Source: Gnetum montanum (Eukaryota > Streptophyta > Gnetopsida > Gnetales > Gnetaceae). Taken from it: a stretch of 64,000 nucleotides of DNA. Each line of letters begins with the position of its first letter. The stretch's first letter is position 1. The notes under the pieces are model-generated. The model did no database searches, was not told where the DNA came from, and saw only the letters and a program-made list of their open reading frames with translations. Shown here in pieces: positions 23,845 to 35,284 of the stretch. Location of the stretch: the NCBI GenBank assembly GCA_015680685.1, contig MNCI01034058.1:715804-779803 (forward strand). The letters run 5' to 3'. The position numbers were made by a program, and so were the translations under genes.

Positions 23845-24588
23845 ACTATAATGGTGAAAAGAGGGAAACTTGCTGCTCTCTCTCTCCATTTAATGCGGAG
23901 TGCACTGTACAGTGTAGCATGCTTGCCATGACATCAAGGCACTGTTAGCATTTAAAACCTTGACACGCTCCAAGCTAATCGCTTACTTTCCTAAAAAATG
24001 AAAGAATACATTTTCAATCACCATGGTCTAGAAAGACCTTAAACTAGCAATTGTAGCATAGTTACACTTTTATCAGTCCAAAAAGACCCTAAACTAGCAA
24101 ACCCTAGAATAGTTGCAACTTTTGCAGTCCAAAAAGACCTTAAACTAGCATTTTTTGATCTGTTATGCGTTTGCAATTTCATGATTTCGCATCGGCTATT
24201 CTACATTTCTCAAAAGTTTTGCATTTTCACATCTAGAACTTGGCATTTCTGGTTTTAGCAGCTCTGCATCTCCATGCCATAACAATCTGCCACGACTTTA
24301 AAATGGCACAAAAATTTTGATCTTTGCATTGCTTTGCAAGTTTTCGTTACACGCGATTACTACCAACAGGTGCCTCTTAACTAAGCTTTCATCGCATTTT
24401 GAAAGGTCAAGTAGAAAATGGAAATCCATCACAATCTCTCCACGCCTTTAGCCCTAGTAGGTCCACATGGCAAGCTTGCGAGATAGTTGAACCTAGACCT
24501 AATCGACTGGGGGTCGACCACAGCTAACACCATAGCATCTCTAGAAGCATCCTCAAAATGGCCCAAGCATGTAGTCTAAACCCTAGAT
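23845..24588. other. Spacer between antisense gene and pol, copy 2
   Basis: Counterpart of 13345-14088, including the three 50-bp repeats (about 24024-24157) and the TTTGATCTTTGCATTGCTTT stretch. No gene seen. Confidence 0.5.
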
Positions 24589-26639
24589 TTGGAGGTCGGG
24601 GATGTAACTAAGGATCCTCTTGTCAAAACACATGTGATCACATCCAAGGGAGAAGTGGAAGTGTTAAAACTTAGCTCCCTCCTAGATGCACAAAAGCACG
24701 AAAACGTAGCCAAAATTCTGCAAGACAACATCAAAGTCTTCACATGGTCATACAATGACATGTCGGGTTTAGACCCGCGACTGATATAGCACAACATCAT
24801 CCTAGACCTGCATGTGAAAGTAGTCAAGCAGAAGGCTTGTAAAGTCAAACCAGAAATTGCGCTAGCCGTGAGGGATGAAATCACCAAGCTATGCCAGGCT
24901 AGTTTCATCCACGCAGTTGACTATTCGGAGTGGGTGCCCAACATAATCATGGTTTCCAAGAAAACGGGAGGAATACGAATTTGCATTGAATTTTGGGATC
25001 TGAACAGAGCAACGATCAAGGACAACTTCCCACTTCTAAGCATTGATCAACTCATCGACACTACGGTTGGTCATGCTCTGTTATCCTTCATGGATGGCTT
25101 TTCAGGTTACAACCAAATTCGCATCAACCCAGAGCATCAACTAGCAACGACCTTCATGACCCCATGGGATACATTCTATTATACCATGATGTCTTTTGGG
25201 CTCAAGAATGCTAGAGCAACCTACCAACGAGCCATGACTTACATCTTCAGCAACTACATCCTAGAAACACTAAATGACTATGTGGATGATATAGCAGTCA
25301 AGTCCAAAGAGGTAGCTGATCATCCACGTGATCTAGGAGTGGTCCTCAAGTACTATCAAATGCATGATTTATGCCTTAACCCTAAGAAGTGTGTCTTCAG
25401 TGTGAAAACCAGACACATGTTAGAATTCGTGGTATCAAAGGCTGGAATAAGGATGGATCTTGACAAAGTTAAGGCCATCGTCAACCTGGCACCTCCTACA
25501 AACATCAAGGAGTTATGTGGCTTACAAGGTAGAGTACAGTTCATCCAAAGGTTCATAGCAAGGTTGATTGACAAGTTACACCCCATGCAACATCTTCTAA
25601 AGAAACGGGTTGACTTCAAGTGGATAACCCAGTGTCAACAAGCCTTCGATGACTTGAAGGAAGAGCTCTCGCCCCTCCCAACTATGCATCTGCCACAGAG
25701 GGATAAGCCTTTTTTCATCTATCTCGCCACTTCCAACACATCTATCATGGCATTGCTATGTAGGAAATGAGACGACGGATCTAAGATACCAGTGTATTAC
25801 CTGAGTCACGCACTAATAACGCATGAGACAAGATACAATGAAGTGGAAAGGAATTGCCTTGCCTTAGTGTTTACACTAAGAAAGTGGAGGCACTATTTCG
25901 CAGTGCAGTCAACGTCATTTGCAAAAGCAACATACTTCAGGCTATCACTAACAACCTGTATGAGTACAGTAGGATAGCCCGATGGAAAGCAATAACCGTG
26001 AAGTTTGACCTACACTATGTATGCCAATCATCGACTAAGGATCAAGCTATAGCAATGCAACTTATGGCCTCACCCGTCAATGACCATGCAACCATAGATC
26101 CCGAATTCCCAGACGAACACGTTAGCACTATCAACATCATCCCTTCATACCTAGAAGCTACCTTACACTTCGACGGCATTTCAACTGCACGAGGAGGTAG
26201 CGCAGCTGCCGTCATTATGTTCCCCTCTAGGGAAATGCGCTCGTTTGCTTATCACTTTGCTTTCCCATGCACCAACAATGTGGCAGAGTATGAGGGGCTA
26301 TTCAGAGGCCTCTCTGCTGCCTAAACACTATGCATACAACACTTGGAAATCCATGGTGATTCACAACTAGTTGTGAATCAAATCACTGGGGTCTACGCCT
26401 GCAAAACTACGCACCTGCAACCCTACTGCGATTTAGCAAAAATCCTGCTTAAGCAATTTGCAACCACAGATGTGCAACACGTGCCACGCAACGAAAACAC
26501 CATGGCAGATGCCTTAGCAACCCTTGCATTAAACATCCCACCATACTCGTTTGCAAGTTTGCCAATCTCAATTGACGAATGTACCATGCCAATCACTCAG
26601 GCAAGACACGTGGCCTCTATCAATGCTACGGATACCTAG
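24589..26639 (+). pseudogene. pol copy 2: reverse transcriptase and two RNase H domains
   Basis: Aligns with 14089-16140. In-frame stops lie at 24787-24789 (TAG; CAG in copy 1) and 25768-25770 (TGA). A four-base deletion near 25893 (CACTATTTCGC against CACTATCTATTTCGC in copy 1) shifts the frame, which then continues to 26324 (TAA) and on to 26639. Catalytic YVDD is at 25279-25290 and FMDGFSGYNQI is intact. The second RNase H keeps HFDG, NNVAEYEGL, HGDSQLVVNQ and MADALATL. The stop-free stretch 24814-25767 is the longest RT piece in the window. Confidence 0.9.
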
Positions 26640-27887
26640 GAGTGGTACGTTAACATTAAAGCCCACTTGCAACATGGCGAACCCCCAAGTGGACTAACAT
26701 CTTCTCAAAGAGATGCAATTCGAAAGCACGCCCGACAATACATGCTCATGGGAAATGACGCCCTATGCCGACGTTCTTACGATGGGATATTGTTGGCATG
26801 CGTGAGTGGGGAGTAGGCGCAGAAGGTAGTTAATGAAGTGCATGAGGGGCTGTGTGGCGGACACATAGCACCCAGGGCTATGGCTACAAAAATCAGATGC
26901 CTAGGATACTATTGGCCCCACATGGAGCGTGATTGCCTATCAAAAATCAAGACGTGTGACACGTGCCAGAGATATGCAAATCTCATACATGTCTCACCTA
27001 CAGACCTGCACCCAACACAAATCACATGGCCTTTCCAACGATGGGGACTAGACCTCATAGGACCCATCACTCCTAAGTCCTCCATAGGACATAGCTTCAT
27101 TATCACCACCACTAAGTACTTTACTAAGTGGGTGGAAGCTATTACCCTGAGGAAGATGACGTCTCAGCAAATCTGCCATTTAATCCTGGATAACATCGTG
27201 ACTAGGTTTGGGCTTCCAATGACTATTGTAATCGACAATGGGCGACAATTTAGTAGTACGGAAACCCAAACCTTCTGTAGCAATCTAGGCATTAACCAAT
27301 CATTCTCCTCCTTGTACTATCCACAAGTGAATGGGCAAGTGAAGGCTACAAATAAGTCCATCATCAACTTGCTGAAGCAGATGCTTGGCAACAGCAAGAG
27401 ACGGTGGTGGCACAAGCAAATCCTCTATGTTCTATGGGCCTACAGAATGACATGCAGAATCGCGACAAGTAAGACTCCTTACAACCTTGTTTACGGATCT
27501 GAAGTTGTGTTGTCTCTTGAGTTGTAGGTACCATTACTCCGGATGATCCTTGCAGATGTCGTGAGTGAAGCCTAGAACAACGAGTCATGGATCATCGACC
27601 TTGACTCAGTAGAGGAGGAACACGCACAGACACTGAGATGCATAGAGCACTACCAGAGCAAGCAGCAAAAAAAGCACCATGCAGACATGCATCGATGGCC
27701 AGTACGGAAGGGAGACCTTGTCCTCAAGGCTATCCATGAACATGTGAGCAAATTCTCAGCCAACTAGTAAGGCCCTTACATGATCGCTAAAGCCTTTGGA
27801 AATGAAGCCTTCAAGCTGGCAAGCATGGATGGCAATGAGCTTACCAATCCGGTGAATCACTCATACCTCAAGCTGTACTACGTCTGA
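26640..27887 (+). pseudogene. pol copy 2: integrase
   Basis: The frame 26838-27527 is open through the zinc-binding region (CDTCQRY) and the core. The second catalytic Asp is kept (GAC 27234-27236, IDNGRQF), but the catalytic Glu is Lys (AAG 27342-27344, NGQVKATNKS). A TAG precedes the frame near 26815 and others follow 27527. The C-terminal domain (VRKGDLVLKAIHEH, GPYMIAKAFGNEAF, NHSYLKLYYV) ends at TGA 27885-27887. Each integrase copy has thus lost a different catalytic residue. Confidence 0.87.
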
Positions 27888-27892
27888 AGCCC

Positions 27893-28545
27893 CGCAACAT
27901 CGAGCAACGTTCGCTACGACGATAAATTGGCAACACCAAGCAATGTCCGCTATGACGATAAACTAGCAACACCAAGCAACGTCTGCTACGACGATAAACT
28001 GGCAACGTCAAGCAATGTCCGCTATGACAATAAACTGGCAACACCAAGCAACGTCCGCTACGATGATAAACTGGCAACACCAAGCAATGTCCGCTACAAT
28101 GATAAACTAGCAATGTCCGCTACGACTATAAACTGGCAACACCAAGCAATGTTCGCTATGACGATAAACTGACAACATCAAGCAATGTTCGCTATTACGA
28201 TAAACTAGCAACACCAAGCAACGTCTGCTACGATGATAAACTGGCAACGTCAAGCAGCGTCCGCAATGATGTTAAACTAGCAGCATTGAGAATCGTCCGC
28301 TACAACATTAAACTGGCAATAACAACAAGCAACGTTCGCTATGACGTTAAACTGGCGGCAACCATCCACTATGACGTAAAATTGGCCCAGCTAGTCCGCT
28401 ATGACTATAAACTGGCATGGCACATTCGCTATGACATTAAACAAGAATGTATGGTCTGCTGGGACCTTAAGCCAGCCCAGCAGTCCGCTAAGACTCTAAA
28501 CCAGCACACGGTCTACCAAGACCTTAAACTGGGTTCGTGTCACAT
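27893..28545 (+). repeat. 36-bp minisatellite after pol, copy 2
   Basis: Regular 36-bp units to about 28285, then progressively diverged and shortened units (GTCCGCTATGAC-TAAACTGGC) to about 28545. In one frame 27927-28172 reads as repeats of ATPSNVRYDDKL. This is the uncut form of the array truncated at 17752. Confidence 0.88.
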
Positions 28546-29586
28546 CCCTAGCGTGCATCTACATCAAGAACACATCAAATGAGCATGAATAGTGCTGACG
28601 TGTGGGTGGGACGTTGCAGCTCCAAAACAAAGTTCACAACGCACTAGGAACACAATCTGGAACACATGCAATGCCGCCGCCCTTGGCATCATGCTGATCC
28701 TCCGAAGATGTCAAATGGCATTACACTAGCCCTCCGAACCTACCATCACCACAGCCCACCACCCTGACGATAGTTCCTTGACTAGTTCCCGTAGCTGGAG
28801 TTTTAGCAATATTGTGGCCCAACCACAATATTGTTACTCTCCAACCCCCTGCCAATGCCTCAGCTTGCATGAAGTTTAGCTATGGGAGCTGATCCCATAG
28901 CTGAACTAAGAATGCATGCCTTTGGTAGGGATTCCAAAGCATCCGCACTCACAACAATTCTCGATGCCTTCAAGGCCAGCTCCTCCGTGTCAATGCTGCT
29001 AAGGCCACTGATTGCCTTCCTACTTTGGACACCATGCACTAGCACAGCTATCCAAGAGCTTCAACAATGTTTGCGATGAGAAAGACTTTCACCCTTACTT
29101 CACATTGTAGCTATTTCTCTCTCCGTCATGCTTACAAGATACGGTTAAGAGCACATCTCGCCACAGCAGCAAACACTGTGGCGTCGCGAAGCGAGTGCCT
29201 CGACTAGCTGAGCTACTTCAGAGTGCAAATTCCATGATGTGCGTAACACAACTCGTCGCATGGAAATCATCTGTAGGCAAGTCAAAACCCTTCACGAATG
29301 TAACACAACTCATCCCGTTGAGGAAACACTTGTCCTACAAGAGGTTGAAGAACAGTGCCAGTCAAAGATGAAAATGCGAATGAGTCCCTCATGAGCACTT
29401 TGACGAGGAACTCTGCTAAACATCATATTTGCTCTCTACCTTAACCTCTGCAAAACCAATGCAACACTCTCAAGCGTAGCTAAGCGATGTCCCGGCAATC
29501 ACCGAGTGGCAACGTTAGCATCATGTCTTCCGTGGTGTTTCGTTTTCTTTATTAACGTCTCTCGAGCCAGTCCTCCAAATGTTGAC
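28546..29586 (+). other. 3' untranslated region of the Tat element
   Basis: No gene seen. Two adjacent short hairpins occur: CAATATTGTGG/CCACAATATTG (about 28808-28835) and AGCTATGGGA/TCCCATAGCT (about 28878-28902). In copy 1 this whole part was deleted. Confidence 0.6.
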
Positions 29587-29599
29587 AAAGAGGGGTTAA
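29587..29599 (+). promoter_or_regulatory. Polypurine tract
   Basis: AAAGAGGGGTTAA directly before the 3' LTR start. A diverged copy (AAAGAGGAGTTAA) stands before the relic LTR at 42959. Confidence 0.8.
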
Positions 29600-31024
29600 T
29601 GAAACACCACAAAATTTGAATACATTCTTGCTTCACCAGGTCTTTACAATTCGCGCAGTGTTACGACAGTTCTTCAGGAGATGGATGCTGTAATTTTCAG
29701 AATGTCTGCTTCAGCAGAATTTCTAAGTTGAGGAGCCTTGCTACACTACGCTATGCCATGTAGCGTAGAAAACTACAGAAGATGTTTGCAGCAGCACAAT
29801 GCTACGCTACGCTACACAATGTAGCACAACATAGCAAAAGCTGGACGACCAGTCCCTCTGCCCGACTTCAAGTCCTTTGGCAATGTCTCCTTCCATCATA
29901 AAACGGTGAACTTGGCCAACATCAAGTCATGTTTGCTGCTACTCTACGCTTAGCTACATGGCACAACGAGGTGTAGCAATTCTGCGGAAGTTGACAGGGG
30001 ACTTTCGTAGCACAAAAGACGAAGTTTGCAAGTTAATGACGTCCTTTTGCGACTAAGGACGGTAGCTATGCTACGTAGCATAGCATAGCGTAGCAAGCAT
30101 ACATCAAACAGATAGCACGCTTCAAAGGCTTCCTACACACGCAACAAGATGCGTAACAAGACGCTATGCTACAAAGCATAGCAAGACGTGGCAAGCCATT
30201 ATGTGACATCAATGCACCTCACCTAATTGCATCATTGCTCTGACAGCGTAATTACGACATGGTAGGCTCGTAATTACGACATGGCAGGTTCACCCAACGA
30301 TCATGCAGGCACGTGCAGCATAGACAGGTCAACATAGGCCTAGGGCACGTGGCATTCAAACCACATCTTTCGCACACCCTTGGTCCTATAAATACTTCAA
30401 TGAGTGATGCTTAAACTCTCTTCCAGCTTCTGAGATCTCTCTTTTTGGGCTCTCTCTGGCTCTCTGGTTCTCTTTTCTCATGATTCTCCCTGGCTCTCTC
30501 TAGCATTGTGAGCTTTCTGTTTAAAAATTATAAATAGTTAGCATTCTCAATGGGCATTTTGTTCTACTCCTTCCTACCAACTTGGTACGTAACACCGGAA
30601 ACCGCATTTAAGCTCACAACCTTCTTGCTCTATACGTCTTGGTTACTCTCAGGGTTTTTGCACTTCCCAGCGCTGTGCAACCGATTGTATCCATCTTGAC
30701 AGAGCAAGGTCATAGCTTCGAAGCGGTGCACTTTTCTAACTGCATTTTTACATTATCTCCTGTTTACTATTGCATTTTACATCATTTTCTGTTTTTTTTT
30801 TTTGCATTCGAGCATTTCTTAGCGTTATCAGTCTCGTTTTCAATTAACATGTTGCAAAAGGTTATATAGACACCGACTAAGTCCCTGTCTGATCGACTAG
30901 ACTATTCAGGGTGCCCCATTTCCGTCCCCATTTAGCACGGCCCTCCCGCGGAGACGGGGTCAAGATCGTGGTCGGCCGACGACCTCTCAGCGTTTTCCAG
31001 CCGTCGACGTTTTCGATCGCTACA
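29600..31024 (+). repeat. 3' LTR of the Tat element
   Basis: 1,425 bp, TGAAACACCAC to GATCGCTACA, TATA box at 30387-30394. It pairs with the LTR at 4725-6208 and is shorter mainly through small gaps in the GCTACG-rich U3. Confidence 0.93.
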
Positions 31025-31029
31025 ACAAT
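31025..31029. repeat. Target-site duplication ACAAT, right
   Basis: Matches 4720-4724 exactly. Confidence 0.9.
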
Positions 31030-32131
31030 AACATAAATCATCAATGGGGCTGCTATCCATTAACAAACATGCAGGTACATAATTGACTTTTAACCATCAG
31101 ATGCCAATAATACACGCAATCCGTGCCAATGGTATGTAGCTTAATAAAACACCACTTAATTAAGCCTAGGCCATGCATTGAATTTAGCGAGTAACAATAC
31201 TAAAATGCATAATAAAAAGTTTCTTATCCTAAGTCTCTCCAAAAAATTGACGAACATAAAAAACAAGTTGAATTATGATGAATCAGTTAAATATCTAACA
31301 AATATGTAGTTAACTTCAACGGCATCTAGGTTTGATTCTATTAGAACGTGGCAGGGTTAATGTAGTGCCTAAGTTTGAATTTTTCCATGGTCAGTTACCC
31401 TACATTATCATTGGTTTGTGCCTTTTATATCATGACATGGGCTAACAAATCAAGATGCGTGAATAATTTACTTGACAATTTTACTATAACCAGGTGCATA
31501 GCAGACTGACTATGACTCCATAGTCAGTATTTCAAGGAAGGCATGTTTAAGGCGGTCCTGGTGGTGCATAACAGATTGACTCCATAGTCAGTCTTTGAAG
31601 AAAGTTATGTTTAACCTTGAATCTAACATGTGACTTGGAGAAGCACAAGCCACCACCTGCATGAAAAGCATAAATCCAAAAGGTCTGCATACTTTTACAA
31701 AGCTGGTGAGAATTGGGCAACTATACAAGGCAGTAATTACAGTAGCAATACACACCCTTAACGTTTGACGGGTACTAGCAGTCTATCTAAAAAAACTAAA
31801 TGACTCAATTAGCCCAAAGTCATGATTCCTAAACCGGACACACCAAGGCGTGCTTTTGAAAGCACATGTTAGCTTAGTATTCGGCAAGTCAGTTGATACC
31901 CTCGCTATAACCCTAGGGGAATTTTGACTTTCCTCAGAAACAGAAAACAAACAAAAGAAAATATAATAATAAATATGGAGAGAGCGCTCTAGCAATTTGA
32001 CCATAAAAAGCGGGCAACAGAAAACGAACAAAAGAAAATAATAATAATAATAAATATGCAGAGAGTGAGTGTTGTAGCATTTTGAACATAAAAAGCAGGA
32101 GGAGGATGAACCGTATTCATCATATCCATAC
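31030..32131 (-). other. Original DWF1 intron sequence, 5' part
   Basis: Ordinary AT-rich intron. It contains two copies of a 60-bp repeat with GACTGACT...AGTCAGT dyads (31493-31620). The part from 31493 on was copied to 17755-18324. No gene seen; open frames here are extensions of the exon into the intron. Confidence 0.7.
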
Positions 32132-33406
32132 CTCCATCTCGCGGTGCTGAAACTCAAGAGCATCAGGAACCTTGTAAAGAGGAACAAGCATGTCCTGAAT
32201 GACATGGTTTTCATGGTAATAATTCCTGATGGCCTCACCTTGAGTGGCCTTGAGAAAAGAGACCTTGGGAGGCATGAGCCAGCCCAGAGTCCATCTGAAC
32301 CACCACTGATCAGCAAATGGAAGGATGAGCTTACCCTCCCAGTAGAGACAGCGTGTGTGCCTGTGGTAGTACTCCCTGGTGGGAATGTACTCCACAAACT
32401 CACCCCTGTCCAATGCAGTCTGAGCATGCTTGTAAAACCACGGTTTGAACCACCACCCAACACTATTGATGACATTGCCCTTGCCCTTGTTTTTGCTTGT
32501 GGCCTCCTCTGCTGATGCATACCTCCCAATCATGTGCACTGCCTCTGTGGGACTGTAAATCGTGCCCTCTACAAAATCAGGGATCTTACATGGATCCCCA
32601 TCCCTGGGAGCAAACGAATCAATGTAGGCCTGCGCCAGATCCCTGATACTCCCTCTAACAGGAATGTAGGTCAACCTCATGTACTCCTTGATGGGGATGA
32701 GCTTGATCTCTGCAGCAACAAGCAGGCCAAGAGTGCCCTGAGACCAAGGGATAGCATAGAACAGATCTGAGTATTCATTGTCCTTGGTAGCCCTCACCAA
32801 AGTGCCATCAGCCAGGATGATCTCGTAAGCCACAACAGTGTCAGAGAAAAGGCCATAAATGTGAGAGTTTCCCTGAATGCCATAGCCATTGATGAGGCCC
32901 CCAACAGTGAGATCATCAAGGTCTGCAACCACAGCCAATGCCAGATTCATGGGCACAGTCACTCTAGTGATCTGGCCCATGTTCACCAGCGGCTCAACTC
33001 TGGCGACCATTCTGTCTTTGTCAATATCAAGAATGTTCCTGAATGCAGACAGATCCACCTCAAAATGCCTGGCTCTCTTGTAGTCCACATTCCTCATTCC
33101 GACAGCCACCCATGGCTTCCTGGCAGTGCATACCAGACCATCCCTGCGAGGGTCCCTCTGTTTGAGCCTCTCTATCACTTTCTGCACATTCCTATCATGC
33201 TCCTGCTGCCTCTTCTTCAACGATTTGCTCTCAGACCACACATCCCCAAGGTACATCATGAAGTAGAACATAAATGACAAAGGCAGCACCACAAAGATAA
33301 CCACAATCCATCTAAAGTGAACCAAAAAATCCACCACGCTTTTCTTCCTCATACGCCTCTCCTCATGCTGCACCAGCATGGGCTGCTCCAAATCCGCTGA
33401 AGCCAT
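32132..33406 (-). CDS. DWF1: Delta24-sterol reductase (DWARF1/DIMINUTO), first coding exon
   Basis: Encodes residues 1-425. ATG at 33406-33404 (MASADLEQPM) is chosen because plant homologues start shortly before the basic segment and membrane anchor. Residues about 33-54 (IVVIFVVLPLSFMFYFMMYL) are a membrane anchor that would hold the enzyme at the endoplasmic reticulum. The FAD-binding domain follows (VCTARKPWVAVGMRNVDYK, RVEPLVNMGQIT, DDLTVGGLINGYGI, SHIYGLFSDTV, YAIPWSQGTLG), then the catalytic C-terminal part (VGWWFKPWFY, FVEYIPTREYYHRHTRCLYW, MPPKVSFLKATQGEAIRNYY). The full protein is 576 residues, close to the family's usual 560-570; a SKNKGKGN stretch and a longer N-terminus account for the excess. 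Open throughout. The same frame stays open upstream to an ATG at 33622. Confidence 0.96.
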
Positions 33407-35284
33407 CGCAACTGCCCTTATCCCAACTTCAACTTGTACAATAAGAAAGAAAGCAAGCAAGCTAAAATTCAAGGATCTAACTCTCTCGTCTCGGCCTAGG
33501 GCATGAATATGGTGAATGTGTGGGTATGTAGAGGTAGGCAGAAGAAGAAGCAGAAGCAGGGGCAGAAACAGCAGATGCAGGCCGAGGCTGACAGATGCGG
33601 TCACAATCAGACTCGGACTCACAGTTCAACTTGTTAAAAGCTTAGCCCTCGCCCTTTTCCCTCTGCGTTTGCTTTTGGGCTGCAGGTTTGCCTCGTCACA
33701 GAAATAACAAAATTGATTCGATGCTCATTCATTGATTGCTATTGAAATTTTGTCTGGATTTGAAAATATACATTGATATGGTCACCTTTGATATGGTCAC
33801 CTTGCCTTGCCTCGTATTGTTATTGCCTTTTTAGTTCTTACGATGTCTGCATTTTGCATTAAAATCTTACATATCTTCTCCGGTTCTGAATCATACCAAA
33901 AATTTCCGGTTCTGAATCATACCAAAAATTTCATTTCATTGTTAGGTGGCAAGCAAGCAATCAAGATTCATGGCATTGGCAGACGGACCACAGAAAACAA
34001 GGGAGTACGAATAAATAAACAAACACACGGAAATCATACTGAAAGTTTTGGACTGGGCGTGATTCATGGTAACCAATGGCCGAAGGGGCAAGTATGGGTC
34101 ATACTGAAAGTTTTGGACTGGGCGTGTGAGGAAAACATTGCATTTGCATGGATTCGCCTGGCTTTGGTAGCGTCAAAGGTTCCGCCATGACTCACACATT
34201 CTCGCGTGTTTATTGTTCATTGCTGGTTTTTGCTCTTTTTCTCGTATCTCTGCTTAAAAAAGAAAAAACAAAACAGTGTCATCGTCATGGGTCATGGGTC
34301 ATGGGTCATGAGTCATGAACATGATAACGGATGGATGTTTGTTCAACTTTTTAAAAAATCTGTTTGCTTATAAAGCAACGAAGCCCACCAGCACATCACA
34401 TGGACAATGGCCATATGCGAGCTTATGGTGCTCTGTTTTTACTTTCCCCTTCATCATGATTAGTGCTGATTTTCTAGCGTCTGAAAGGTTTTCGATCATT
34501 ATAGGTGAGATGAGTTACTGGGTCGTGCCTAGTTTAGTTAAGTTGTGTATTCTTATAATACGGTCATCTTCAATGTGGCCCTACTCACAGGTAGTCCCTA
34601 GGGTGCTACTCACCGGTAGTCATTGAACAAAAGTATTAGCATACCTGATTTGTTATAAATTTGGTTGAGGCTTGAGGCTTAATTTCACTTTTGGAAATAT
34701 TGGATTGAGTAACAAAAGGATTTCATTTTATTGTTGTCATTTTGGTTGTTGCAGAAATTATATGTTTGGCTCTTGAGTAAGGAAATGGATTCTGTGCCCT
34801 CCATACCTTTGCAAATTTTCTTGCGTCAATTTCATGGTGATATTGCAATTTTTAAGCATTAACAATATTTTGGATTTACATTGTACTTGTTCTATGTTTT
34901 ACAATGTATTTTTATGATATATGGGATTTAATTTTTTAAAAAAACTAATATATTTAAATTTTCTCTATCACGTCCCTAGCTACGAACCCGTACCCACTTT
35001 TTCTTGAGGCACACATACCCAAACACGTTCAGAATCATGAATCCTTGATTCCTCGCTTCCACGAATCAGATTCTTTTGATGCATAGATACATAATTTTCT
35101 CTCAGCTCTCTCCAAAAACACCACAAAGAGAACAACAAAGACCAAACTGATACAACTTGAAGCCTTACACAACCTTAGATCAACTCACGAAGGTGAGGCA
35201 GGGACCATTTAAACTTGTCCAATAGGGACCATTTAAACTTGTCCAAAGGCTCATTTAGAGATGGAATACAATACTTAACAAAAT
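33407..35284 (-). promoter_or_regulatory. 5' UTR and upstream flank of DWF1
   Basis: Transcription must enter from here. No clear TATA box was fixed. Just upstream of the start codon the minus strand has a pyrimidine-rich TTTCTTTCTTATTGTACAAG, which could be the acceptor of a 5' UTR intron. Short direct repeats are present: TTCCGGTTCTGAATCATACC twice (33880-33930), CATACTGAAAGTTTTGGACT twice (34036-34115), GTCATGG units (34287-34318) and GGGACCATTTAAACTTGTCC twice (about 35203-35245). Confidence 0.5.

Larger units (their letters stand above)
4725..31024 (+). mobile_element. Tat-lineage Ty3/gypsy element, internally duplicated
   Basis: Two LTRs that start TGAAACACC and end CTACA, flanked by ACAAT on both sides, show one insertion event. 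The order on the plus strand is LTR, primer site, gag, antisense gene, RT-RNase H-integrase, minisatellite, then a second antisense gene, second pol, second minisatellite, polypurine tract and LTR. Two RNase H domains in series, as in Tat elements, support the lineage. Subtracting the duplicated unit (9072-19584) leaves about 15.8 kb for the original element. No protease is recognisable between gag and RT, and every gene has stops, so it cannot move by itself. Confidence 0.9.
4084..32131 (-). other. DWF1: 28,048-bp intron of DWF1
   Basis: The donor GAG|GTATGG (GT at 32131-32130) and acceptor ATATCAG|GTG define one intron. Only 4084-4724 and 31030-32131 (together 1,743 bp) look like original intron; the rest is the retrotransposon at 4725-31024, rearranged by a later tandem duplication, plus its 5-bp target-site copy. 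The intron holds a dead copy of the upstream exon and two antisense-gene copies whose splice sites face the same way as the host gene. Confidence 0.93.

Noticed and set aside
29170-29220. tRNA-like A-box on the minus strand (TAGCTCAGCTAGTCGAGGC)
   Set aside because: The anticodon stem does not pair, and no B-box (GGTTCGA) or acceptor stem follows, so it is neither a tRNA nor a convincing SINE.
31783-32529. 248-residue minus-strand frame over the DWF1 exon end
   Set aside because: It is another frame of the exon running into the intron; the DWF1 frame and its splice donor explain the sequence.
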